Shown here piece by piece: positions 41,206 through 50,100 of a stretch of DNA of 64,000 bases. The notes under the pieces are model-generated. The model was given only the letters and a program-made list of their open reading frames with translations. It was not told the origin of the DNA and ran no database searches. The translations under genes and the position numbers were made by a program. Where the stretch lies: positions 124,001-188,000 of the IMG/VR virus record IMGVR_UViG_3300008259_005066. One strand, 5' to 3'. The stretch's first letter is position 1. Each line of letters begins with the position of its first letter. Source of the DNA: a virus.

Positions 41206-42357
41206 TCAATAGGTTTTCAAGATAACAAGATTTTCATTTCCGCGACCATTGAACTTGATCTCCGTGGCTTTGATATCTTTGAAGTATTTACGAGCCGCGG
41301 GTTTACCACTTGACAAAAGTGCTTTGAGTTGTTCTGCAGGTTTTCTCAAGGTTTTCTGTTGCGTCAGTGTAGGGTCAAAACCCACGATACTGGACCCTTT
41401 GACGCTCACAGTGCCTGCATGAGTATCTGCTACCACATGCACCAGTTTGCGTTTTTTGGTATCATACAACCATGCTTCTGAAGCACCAACCAATTTGGCC
41501 GGTGATTCGGATGTGAGTTTGAGTTCAGCAAAGTCTTTCAAAAACTTGAACTTGGCACTTTGTTTTTCTGGACTCACGGCTTTTTTGGCACGCGGCTTGC
41601 GCTCGACTTTCTTGATCTGCACATAACTGCCACAGTCGGCAATAACCTGCTCGGCAAACTTTACGAAGTTTTTGATCTGGATTTTGCTCCAGGGGCTGTA
41701 ACCTTCTACCAATTGCGCATCTCGGCCTGCGAGCACTTCCTCAAATTCGCTTAGGCGATTTTTCCAATGATCGGCGATGGTATTCACCATCTGCGGTGCC
41801 ACATTCATACCACGCAGGATGGTGATAGGCTTGAAGTCTGCTGACATTTTGGCGCCGGATACGATGAAGTCGTCAAACATGCCCTCAAGTTCGCCCGCAC
41901 ACTCTGAGACTTTTTCACGCAGGCGATCCTGGATGGTAGGACCTCGGACCAACTCTTTTTCCGCTGTTTTGATTACTTCTTTTATAGCACGAATGCTTTT
42001 TAGATGCGCAACAATGGCATTGTCTACTGTGAGTTCTTCGTGTTCATTAAACTGATACCCCATGAGGTTCATGCGGCACAACCAGCCTACTTGGTTGCCG
42101 ATGGTGCTTTCTGGCACGCGACCAAAGTCTTTGGCATCCCGCTGGCGATCGTTGCGGATCAACCAATCGATCACAAACTCTTTCACGGTTTTTTTGTCAT
42201 AGTGATAGCCATACCAAGTAAAGGCCGCGATCAACTTGCTGTTGCGATTTTCCGTGTCGGGTTGGGTGCGCCATTCGGGTTCGGAACCTGTGTATTTGAG
42301 ATCCGGAGATTTCGGGTGCAGGGCCTTGAGTGGTTTGAGTGCTGTTTGAGTTTTCAT
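41206..42357 (-). CDS. Hypothetical conserved phage protein
   Basis: 383 aa, no family recognised. Predicted mixed helical and basic. The N-terminal part (AAFTWYGYHYDKKTVKEFVIDW) and the long helix around TAEKELVRGPTIQDRLREKV are notable. The C-terminal ~130 residues contain AWLYDTKKRKLVHVVAD and TLRKPAEQLKALLSSG, suggesting a small nucleic-acid-binding fold. AAGGAG 5 nt before ATG 42357; overlaps the upstream small gene by ATGA. Confidence 0.6.
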   Translation of the reverse strand: MKTQTALKPLKALHPKSPDLKYTGSEPEWRTQPDTENRNSKLIAAFTWYGYHYDKKTVKEFVIDWLIRNDRQRDAKDFGRVPESTIGNQVGWLCRMNLMGYQFNEHEELTVDNAIVAHLKSIRAIKEVIKTAEKELVRGPTIQDRLREKVSECAGELEGMFDDFIVSGAKMSADFKPITILRGMNVAPQMVNTIADHWKNRLSEFEEVLAGRDAQLVEGYSPWSKIQIKNFVKFAEQVIADCGSYVQIKKVERKPRAKKAVSPEKQSAKFKFLKDFAELKLTSESPAKLVGASEAWLYDTKKRKLVHVVADTHAGTVSVKGSSIVGFDPTLTQQKTLRKPAEQLKALLSSGKPAARKYFKDIKATEIKFNGRGNENLVILKTY

Positions 42358-42626
42358 CTTTGCTCCTTGTGCATGAGTTTAGCCATCAATATATGTGCTT
42401 CAAAATTTTTCAATACTTCCTCTGCCCTGACCAGTAGATCATCAAACAAGGAAGATCCACGTCCACGACGACGACAGTTGACCCATTCCGAATCGGCTTG
42501 TGCCAGCAATTCATACACAGCACGGTGCCAGGTATAAAATTCTCTGGTGCCCATACTGGCGCCTATGCTGTTGCGATGTGCTTGATCCAAACGATCATGC
42601 AATTTTTGCCAATCTTCCAGGTCCAT
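42354..42626 (-). CDS. Small hypothetical protein, leaderless
   Basis: 90 aa, mostly helical (RLDQAHRNSIGA, AVYELLAQAD, VRAEEVLKNFEAHIL), with a basic RRRGRG loop. Not recognised. The ATG at 42626 is 5 nt after TAAAAT of a strong TTGACC-N17-TAAAAT promoter, so translation likely starts at the first transcribed base. Leads a unit with the 383-aa protein and the amidinotransferase-like enzyme, probably early or middle. Confidence 0.6.
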   Translation of the reverse strand: MDLEDWQKLHDRLDQAHRNSIGASMGTREFYTWHRAVYELLAQADSEWVNCRRRGRGSSLFDDLLVRAEEVLKNFEAHILMAKLMHKEQR

Positions 42627-42631
42627 TGTGT

Positions 42632-42660
42632 ATTTTAGCACTTTCGGAAAATCTGGTCAA
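42632..42660 (-). promoter_or_regulatory. sigma70-like promoter TTGACC-N17-TAAAAT
   Basis: TTGACC (42660-42655), 17-nt spacer, TAAAAT (42637-42632). Same hexamers and spacing as the distal promoter at 3778-3750. Confidence 0.8.
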
Positions 42661-42667
42661 CCTACCC

Positions 42668-42674
42668 ATAAATA
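42668..42674 (+). promoter_or_regulatory. late-promoter-like box ATAAATA, 7 nt before ATG 42682
   Basis: Divergent from, and adjacent to, the sigma70-like promoter. No Shine-Dalgarno site. Confidence 0.65.
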
Positions 42675-42681
42675 CAGCACT

Positions 42682-44010
42682 ATGCCCAGATTAAGCCTTT
42701 ATCGCCCCAACAGGCAAAACGATTACAAGTTTTTGGACCAAACCATAGCCGAAATGTATCAGGTTGGCGGCTTGGACATCTTTGTCCACAAGTATCTGGG
42801 CCCGCAACCACATGGCGACGATAGCAGTAGCCAAACTGGTGGCACACAAGATGCCACACAACCAGCCTACAGCTATACCAATCCCTTGTTCGTGGAAGAT
42901 CTGTTGCTGATAGAAAATCGCGACAGAAAATACGATCAAGACATCTATATCATGCGCGGTGTTTACAATCAGCAGGATATCGACTTTGATCTCAGCCAGT
43001 TTGGCCTGTTCTTGAACAATGACACCCTGTTCATCACTTTCCATTATAACGTGATGATCGATACCATGGGTCGCAAACTGATGTCGGGTGACGTGCTAGA
43101 ATTTCCCAATCTCCGCGATTACAACCCACTGAACACAGCACTACCAAAAGCCCTGCCTCGCTACTATGTGATCCAGGATGCGGCATTTGCTTCAGAAGGT
43201 TTCAGCCAAACCTGGTTGCCGCACCTGTGGCGAGTGAAAGCCACGCCCTTGGTTGGTGCGCAAGAATACAACGACATACTGAACAAACCTTTTGCTCAAG
43301 ACAATATCTGGGATCCGGGCAACTACTATCCGTCAGGAAGCATAGTGCTCTACGGCGACACCTATTACCGTGCCATACAGAACACTCCGACCAGCACTGA
43401 AATAACCAACACTACCTACTGGCAAGTCTACACTCCCGAAACCATCCAGGAGTCGATCGGCACACGCAAGAAAGATTACGAACTCAACGACGCCATACTC
43501 ACACAGGCCGAATACGAAGTTCCGTTGTCAGGCTACGACACAGTTAAGTTTTACATCGTGCCCACCAACCCAGATGGCACGCCTGCTGATCCTGCTTCCA
43601 TCCCCACTGCCGATTACACAGTGGTCACTGTGGATACCACGCTGACCAATGTCAGCGATGGCAATGTGAGTCCTACTGGTGACGGCTACACATCAGGTTA
43701 TTTGACCGGTGATGGTATCGCACCCAATGGCCTGCCTGTGACACCGGGTATAGCGTTCCCATTGAATCCCAGCCAAGGCGATTATGCCTTGCGCCTGGAC
43801 TACTTTCCCAATCGCTTGTTCCGATTCAACGGTGCTCGTTGGGTCAAGATCGAAGACAATGTGCGCACCAATCTCACTCCGGGTCCAGACAACAAGACCA
43901 TGCGGTCGGGCTTCGTCAACAACACCAACACAACACAGACTGCCGATCGTGGACCCATACCACAGCGTCAAGGACTGTCCAATATTCTCAAACCCGAGGC
44001 GGATAACTGA
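42682..44010 (+). CDS. 14: Neck protein gp14-like
   Basis: 442 aa, longer than T4 gp14 (256). The N-terminal half contains the gp14 core: NRQNDYKFLDQTIAEMYQVGG, MRGVYNQQDIDFDLSQFGLFL, DVLEFPNLRDYNP and FSQTWLPHLWRVKATPL. Two extra beta regions, including a carbohydrate-binding-like stretch (WDPGNYYPSGSIVLYGDTYYRAI), follow. It closes the head portal ring with gp13. ATG 42682 after a leaderless late box; the stop overlaps gene 15 as TGATG. Confidence 0.8.
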   Translation: MPRLSLYRPNRQNDYKFLDQTIAEMYQVGGLDIFVHKYLGPQPHGDDSSSQTGGTQDATQPAYSYTNPLFVEDLLLIENRDRKYDQDIYIMRGVYNQQDIDFDLSQFGLFLNNDTLFITFHYNVMIDTMGRKLMSGDVLEFPNLRDYNPLNTALPKALPRYYVIQDAAFASEGFSQTWLPHLWRVKATPLVGAQEYNDILNKPFAQDNIWDPGNYYPSGSIVLYGDTYYRAIQNTPTSTEITNTTYWQVYTPETIQESIGTRKKDYELNDAILTQAEYEVPLSGYDTVKFYIVPTNPDGTPADPASIPTADYTVVTVDTTLTNVSDGNVSPTGDGYTSGYLTGDGIAPNGLPVTPGIAFPLNPSQGDYALRLDYFPNRLFRFNGARWVKIEDNVRTNLTPGPDNKTMRSGFVNNTNTTQTADRGPIPQRQGLSNILKPEADN

Positions 44011-45398
44011 TGCAACAATTCTTCTACGACGAACAGATACGCAGATTCCTGCTACAGTTTACCAGGATGTTTTCCAACTTCCAGTGCGAATATGGGCGTA
44101 ACGACGAAGGTGTAAAAGGCCTTATCCGTGTGCCCATCCGTTACGGTGACGCCAGCCGCCAGGCACAGACTGTGCTACAAAACAATTCGGCGTCAACACT
44201 GCCATCTACACCGCTGATGACATTTTATGTCACTGATCTCGAATATGCACGTGATCGTGTGCAAGAGCCTTACTATGTGGAAAAGACCAATGTGCGCCAA
44301 CGTTATTGGGACACCGATACACAAAGTTATGAGACCACACAAGGCAATGCGTTTACCATAGAACGCTTGATGCCTGTGCCTTTTAATTTGAAACTGCGAT
44401 TGGATCTTTGGACTTCCAATACCAACCAGAAACTACAGATCTTGGAGCAGATATTGACACTGTTCAATCCTGCGTTGGAAATACAAAGCACAGACAACTT
44501 CTTGGATTGGACCAGCCTTTCGGTATGCGAACTAGAATCGGTGACATGGAGTTCAAGATCCATACCACAAGGCACCGAAGATCCCATAGATATCGCCACG
44601 CTACAATTCACACTGCCTATCTGGATATCACCGCCGGCCAAGGTCAAGAAACTGGGCGTGGTGCAGAAAATCGTAGCGTCAATATTTGACTCCAATGGCG
44701 ACGCCATAGAAGCCATAACCAACAATGATCTGCTGTTGGGAACAAGGCAGAAATTCACGCCCTACAACTATCAGGTGCTATTGATAGGCAATCAACTGCA
44801 GGTATTACAACCATCAGCAGTGGTGCCGGGCAAAGGCACTATCAATCCTGACAGTTCGCCACCATCCAATGTGTTTTGGCATGCTGTGGTCAATGAGTTT
44901 GGTGACTTGCAGAATGGCATCAGTCAAGTAAGGCTTGACAATCCGTTTGATGGCACTATAATAGTGGGAACAGTGGCCTATCACCCATCGGACGATAGAT
45001 TCCTTTTGTTTACCATAGATGAAGATACCATACCTACAAATACATTGGACCCTGTGAACGCCATCATCGATCCCCAACGCAAAGGCCCTGAGGCAGGATT
45101 GCCTGCTGCCGCTGCCGGACAGCGATATCTCTTGGTCAATGATACCGGAGCCGCCGACTATGGCAGTGGTGCACCCGCATGGACTGGCGTCAATGGAGAG
45201 ATATTGCATGCCGACGCCAACGACATCATAGAATATGACGGTGAAAAATGGAACATAGCATTCAAGAGCGATCAACTCACAGATGTGCAATATGTCACAA
45301 ACATAACCACCAATATACAGTATCGCTGGGCAGCCGGAGAGTGGTTAAAGAGTTATGAAGGACTGTATCCGTCAGGCGAATGGAGTCTAGTGCTTTGA
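44010..45398 (+). CDS. 15: gp15-like tail terminator protein
   Basis: 462 aa; T4 gp15 is 272. FFYDEQIRRFLLQFTRMFSNFQCEYG and LIRVPIRYGDASRQ at the start, and FNLKLRLDLWTSNTNQKLQILEQILTLFNPALE in the middle, match gp15. It caps the tube and sheath and joins tail to neck. The C-terminal ~200 residues are an added beta domain. Translationally coupled to gene 14. Confidence 0.8.
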   Translation: MQQFFYDEQIRRFLLQFTRMFSNFQCEYGRNDEGVKGLIRVPIRYGDASRQAQTVLQNNSASTLPSTPLMTFYVTDLEYARDRVQEPYYVEKTNVRQRYWDTDTQSYETTQGNAFTIERLMPVPFNLKLRLDLWTSNTNQKLQILEQILTLFNPALEIQSTDNFLDWTSLSVCELESVTWSSRSIPQGTEDPIDIATLQFTLPIWISPPAKVKKLGVVQKIVASIFDSNGDAIEAITNNDLLLGTRQKFTPYNYQVLLIGNQLQVLQPSAVVPGKGTINPDSSPPSNVFWHAVVNEFGDLQNGISQVRLDNPFDGTIIVGTVAYHPSDDRFLLFTIDEDTIPTNTLDPVNAIIDPQRKGPEAGLPAAAAGQRYLLVNDTGAADYGSGAPAWTGVNGEILHADANDIIEYDGEKWNIAFKSDQLTDVQYVTNITTNIQYRWAAGEWLKSYEGLYPSGEWSLVL

Positions 45399-45820
45399 AT
45401 GCAGTGGGTGTTTGGTTCTATTCCGTATCAACCGATCGTTATCTCTATCTCTTAAGGAATGACGATCGTAACCCCGGAACTTGGGGATTGCCTGGTGGCA
45501 AAGCCCTGGCCAACGAAACCTTGATAGAAACCATACGCAGAGAATGCATTGAAGAACTGGGTTCGTGGCCCCAGGAGATCCGATTGGTGCCTATAGAAAA
45601 ATTCACTAGCCCTGATGGCAAGTTCCATTATCATACGTTTTTCTGTAGCGTTGCAAAAGAATTTGTGCCTGAACTAAACGAAGAACATCAAGGTTATGCC
45701 TGGATTGATTCGCATACTTGGCCTAGGCCGTTGCATCCGGGCCTATGGTCGACAGTGAACTTTGATGAAGTCAAACAAAAAATGACACAGGTGCAACGCC
45801 TGCATCACACATCACAGTAA
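45380..45820 (+). CDS. Nudix hydrolase
   Basis: 146 aa. The complete Nudix box GKALANETLIETIRRECIEELG fits GX5EX7REUXEEXGU. It hydrolyses a nucleoside diphosphate linked to a moiety X; T4 NudE is a functional precedent. The ATG at 45380 lies inside the end of gene 15 (19-nt overlap); a TTG at 45395 is the alternative. The end overlaps the convergent MptE-like gene by 16 bp. An NDP-sugar substrate would connect it to the glycan cassette, as speculation. Confidence 0.88.
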   Translation: MESSALNAVGVWFYSVSTDRYLYLLRNDDRNPGTWGLPGGKALANETLIETIRRECIEELGSWPQEIRLVPIEKFTSPDGKFHYHTFFCSVAKEFVPELNEEHQGYAWIDSHTWPRPLHPGLWSTVNFDEVKQKMTQVQRLHHTSQ

Positions 45821-46476
45821 GTGATGAATCTGCGATAGTCCCACACGTCAACGTTGGCAAAATTGCGCCATGAATTGGGCGGCGGAGCGCCGTCGGTAAC
45901 AAGATAAAATTTCACACCCGGATATGCACGGAACACATGAGGCATGTCAGCTGTGCTTTGTGTGTCAATCACACAGTGAGGATTGATGCCATCCACACCA
46001 ATTATGAATACTTCTTGGTGACCATCAAAGGCAGCGATGTAGGCAGCTCGGGCACCTGGACTCAGTCTCACGGCATAAGGCACAGGATACAGTTGTTCAG
46101 GAAAACGCAAACAGTTGCGAGTGCTGGAATACACCACTGTGTTGGTAGTGTAATTTTTGGCTACCATGTCAGATAATTCTTTGACATTGGTCTCTATATA
46201 AAAGTCGCAACGTATCTTGCGCCACACTCCATCACAACCATAGGTCTGCAATTTCTTCTGCCCTAACAGACCACCTTTGTGATTTTCTAACACACGGACC
46301 ACGTCTTCTCTGGCCGTTTCATCTTGTCCAATCACAGCGGCCCTGCCAGATATGTGTTGATTGGAAATAGAGTTAGGAACGAATTCTCTATTTTGTATTT
46401 TCATTCCACCTTTGTAAGTGGTATCTGTGATGATGAATTCACCATCATAATGTTCGCGAAAACGTGCTGTTATCAT
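45805..46476 (-). CDS. MptE/DUF115-like protein
   Basis: 223 aa. LQTYGCDGVWRKIRCDFYIETN parallels YGCNALYRTFTPDVLIATD in the protein at 61384-61971, and both have a later GxRAAYIAA..GHQEVFIIGVDG or GPNAVALACLDGYHCIYLLGFDL motif. The family includes MptE-like phosphotransferases and DUF115 flagellin-glycosylation (Maf-like) proteins. Here it sits beside tail fibres, to which it is translationally coupled (ATGA 46476-46473). A role in fibre glycosylation is inference. Confidence 0.5.
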   Translation of the reverse strand: MITARFREHYDGEFIITDTTYKGGMKIQNREFVPNSISNQHISGRAAVIGQDETAREDVVRVLENHKGGLLGQKKLQTYGCDGVWRKIRCDFYIETNVKELSDMVAKNYTTNTVVYSSTRNCLRFPEQLYPVPYAVRLSPGARAAYIAAFDGHQEVFIIGVDGINPHCVIDTQSTADMPHVFRAYPGVKFYLVTDGAPPPNSWRNFANVDVWDYRRFITYCDV

Positions 46477-47141
46477 AATCTTCCCACCATTATTTCAATG
46501 GTGCCCTCTTCAGTTGACTGATGATTGTCCAGTGCTTTGCCTAATACTACGCCCGGAGTATATTGGGTCACTGGCAAGGCCATGGCCACACCCGGAGTGT
46601 CGCTGGAACACAACAAATCACCTTTGGAAATCTGTCCTTTGACCCGACAAGGGACCCGCCCAATCAGGGCCACTGGTGCTACAAATTCACCTTCCAATCC
46701 GCGATTCATCAGCACGCCAGGATTTTCAGACACAGTGCCGGCGATAGACGACTGGCATGCTTGTGTGCTTTGTGTGACTTCTTGATCTCCGCCTATGACC
46801 AAAACTGTGCCCACAGGATATTCTGCGTCAGCTAGATATCTTTCAGCCACGTCAGCGTATTGTGCTGATGTGGCTTTAACAAATGCAGTATTAAAATATG
46901 CTGTAGCGTTTCCTATGTTACCCACACCGTTACTGCTGGCATTTTCAAAGCCATTGATAAAACTCTTGTTTGACATTGACTGCACAGCGTTAGCACCTAT
47001 CAATTGATAACCACCTGGGTGTGAACCATCATGCACACGGATCACTTCTAAATCAGTGTCAATGCTTAACTCGCCGGCAGAACCAGTGAATGAGTTATTT
47101 TGTGCTGTGGTTCCCCTGCGGAACTGTAAAACGGTTGGCAT
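46473..47141 (-). CDS. Short tail-fibre protein with Mtd-like N-terminus and G2-like C-module
   Basis: 222 aa. The N-terminus VLQFRRGTTAQNNSFTGSAGELSIDTDLEV is the adaptor segment seen in phage tail tropism proteins. From ~90 on is a C-module (ATSAQYADVAERYLAD ... GTVLVIGGDQEVT ... GKALDN ... EIMVGRL) that also ends the fibres at 51330-54875 and 54934-56262. This module resembles the peptidase G2/endosialidase-type chaperone region, though no catalytic residues are claimed. Late box and AGGAG upstream. Confidence 0.65.
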   Translation of the reverse strand: MPTVLQFRRGTTAQNNSFTGSAGELSIDTDLEVIRVHDGSHPGGYQLIGANAVQSMSNKSFINGFENASSNGVGNIGNATAYFNTAFVKATSAQYADVAERYLADAEYPVGTVLVIGGDQEVTQSTQACQSSIAGTVSENPGVLMNRGLEGEFVAPVALIGRVPCRVKGQISKGDLLCSSDTPGVAMALPVTQYTPGVVLGKALDNHQSTEEGTIEIMVGRL

Positions 47142-47159
47142 TGAATTCTCCTGTTTCTT

Positions 47160-47170
47160 TATTTATTTAG
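47160..47170 (-). promoter_or_regulatory. late-promoter-like boxes CTAAATA/ATAAATA overlapping a fibre stop
   Basis: Tandem overlapping boxes CTAAATAAATA. The TAA at 47169-47167 is the stop of the 1361-aa fibre. AGGAG precedes ATG 47141. Confidence 0.65.
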
Positions 47171-50100
47171 GTTAACACACCAAGATCCACACCCTCTAGC
47201 ACTTCGCCCACTGGGTCCATCATGCTGTAAACTTCGCCCAAGTTCACACCAAACGGATCCGTGGCTGATGATTCAAACGGTGCTTCCTGCACAGTCTGGA
47301 CGAAATTGTAGCTGAGGTCAAAATTACCCGTGGAGCCAGGCACCGGTTGCACCGTGGAGTTAGGATACTGGGTAGCACCACCACCTCCACCACCGCCACT
47401 CTGATCTTCCCATGTAAGTCCACCAGCACCATTGGTAGTGAGAACTTGGGCGGCATTGCCATACCCACTAGGAAATATATAGGTAAAATTTCCGGTCAGT
47501 GTAGCCGGTGATCGGAGTCCTATATAGTTGCTGTTGTCACTGTCGTTGAGGAACAGTATACCGCGATTTTGTATTTCAACGTTGGACGACGCTTTGATCA
47601 GAGCGCCAGTGACGTTGCCTGTGGCCACTAATTGTCCTGTGGTAACAAGATTACCACCAGTGATGTTACCCGTGGCGTCAACGCGACCTGCTGTAGTGAT
47701 ATTTCCACCTGACACATTGCCAGTGGCAATTACTTGACTTCCTGTTGTTAAATTACCGCCTGTGACATTGCCTGTCACATCTAAACTTGTAAGTGTGCCT
47801 AGAGATGTGATATTGGGCTGTGCGGCCGTGTTCAACGTTCCTGTGAGCGTGGTTGCAACTATGGTAGAAGCACCTAGATTACCAACGTTGGCGTTACCGG
47901 TGACAGACAACACTCCGGATGTTATGAGGTTGCCGCCTGTGATGTTGCCCGTGGCCACTACCTGTGCACCGGTAGTAAGATTGCCACCAGTGACATTTCC
48001 AGACGCTGTCAAACTGGTCAATGTTCCTAGAGAACTTATATTAGGTTGTGCTGCCGTGGTCAGTGTGCCGGTTATCAGCGTTCCACTTAGGTTGCCGCTG
48101 GTAATGTTTCCAGTGACCCCTAATGATGTTAACGTGCCAACCGAAGTAATGTTGGGTTGTGCCGCTGTTGTTACTGTGCCTGCTGTGGTGGCTGCGCCTG
48201 TCAAGTCACCCACGAATGTGGTCGAGGTCACACTGGTCAGGCCAGCCACGGTGGTCACTGTGGCGCCCAGTGTGAGTGCTGTTGATCCCAGTGTGACAGC
48301 GGCATTGGCCAATCTTGCCTGTGCCAAGGTGCCACTTGAAATATTGTCAGCACTGATACTGGAGACGTTGGCGCCTGATCCATTGAGTGTGCCCACGAAG
48401 TTGCCACTGGTGACATTGCCTGTGACGGCCAAATTTGTGAGTGTGCCAACTGAGGTAATGTTGGTTTGTGCGGCTGTGCTTATGGTTCCTGTCAGTGTAG
48501 TTGCTGTGACTGTGGTAGCTCCAAGATTGCCCACGTTGGCATTGCCAGTGGCAGATATTGTTGCGGATTCAAGCCCACCAACTATGAGATTACCATAGTT
48601 GTTTACTGTGACAACATCATTTGATACTGATACATTGGTGGCTGCTATGAGTTTACCTGCTGAGTTATCATAGCCCATGAAAGCGGCCTGTTCTGTGGTA
48701 GTGTAATACCAAAGTTCCTGGCCTCGATCTTTGCCGTCGTTGCTGGTCAGCGGTGTGTTGTTAGCGCCACGACCTAACCCAATGATTGGATCAACTACGT
48801 TAAGATTGGTGACGTTGACGGAAATAATATTGCCACTCACAGTAAGATTTCCTGCTATTGTGACGTTGTCGCTGGCAGTAAGTGTTCCTGTTGACACTGT
48901 GCCTGTAGTGACCAAATTGCCACCCGAGACATTACCGGTGGCAGTTAAACTTGTCAGTGTACCAACGGATGTAACATTGGGTTGTGCGGCTGTTTCTAGA
49001 GTACCAGTAACAGTAGTGAATGCACCCCGTGTTCCGGAAATATTACCAGAACCCACGTTTCCAGTCACGCTCAACGAATCAAGTGTTCCCACTGATGTGA
49101 TATTTGTTTGTGCGGCAGTGGTCAGCGTGCCAATGATATTGGTACCAATGAGATTACCACCAGTGACGTTGCCTGTTGCTGTGACTTGCCCTGCGGTAAC
49201 GATATTGCCGCCGGTGACGTTGCCAGTGGCTGTGATTGTTGTTCCTGCTGATACCAGCCCTGCAGTAACAAGATTGCCACCTGTGATGTTGCCGGTGGCG
49301 TCAACACGACCTGCTGTGACGAGATTGCCACCTGTGACATTGCCAGTAGCTACTACCAATCCTGCTGTGCCAAGATTGCCCACGTTGGCATTGCCGGTAG
49401 CATTGAGTGTACCGGTGATGTTAGCACCTGTTGTGGTGGCTACAAGCACTATGGAAGAATTTGGAGCCAACGCGATATTGGCAGCAGATGTGGTATTGAT
49501 TTGTAGTGAAGTTCCAGAATCAAAGATGTTACCACTGAGTAAAAGATTGGCACCCGACACATTGCCGGTGATATTGGCATTGCCAGACACGCTTAAAGAA
49601 TTAGCTATAGAAACAATGGCATTGGCCAAAAATGACACAGTGCCGTTACCTGCTACTGGACCAACACTAATGTTAGTTGTAGATCCTGCCGCCCCGAGTG
49701 TTCCAATACTAATGGTCTTGGTTGACCCAGATGCAGTGACTCCGTTGCCAATGGCAATAGTTTGAGTTGCAGTGCTACGGCCAATGGCAATTGCACCAGT
49801 GGCTGAGGTGCCACCAATGGTCAAAGGACCACTGGTCTGGCCGGTCATTATATTGAGTGTGCCACTGGTTATGGTAGTGAATAAACTGGTGGTGCCGGTG
49901 GTAGTTGTAGTTGCCACATTAGGCGTAGACATTGATGTAGCATGGCTGGCTAACGCAACAGTCAAAATATTAGTGCTGGGATTGAAAGTTAGGCCTGTAT
50001 CATCAGCGAATAGTGATCTATAACCACCAGCTGAGCCACTTGGACTTACATAAGGTAAATTGTAGGTTACGTTGTCATCTGGAGATTCTGTAACAAATAT

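Noticed and set aside
47762-49765. Long plus-strand ORFs (278 and 344 codons) across the fibre genes
   Set aside because: They arise from the repeat composition of the fibre coding sequence (Pro/Val/Leu-rich translation); no independent support.
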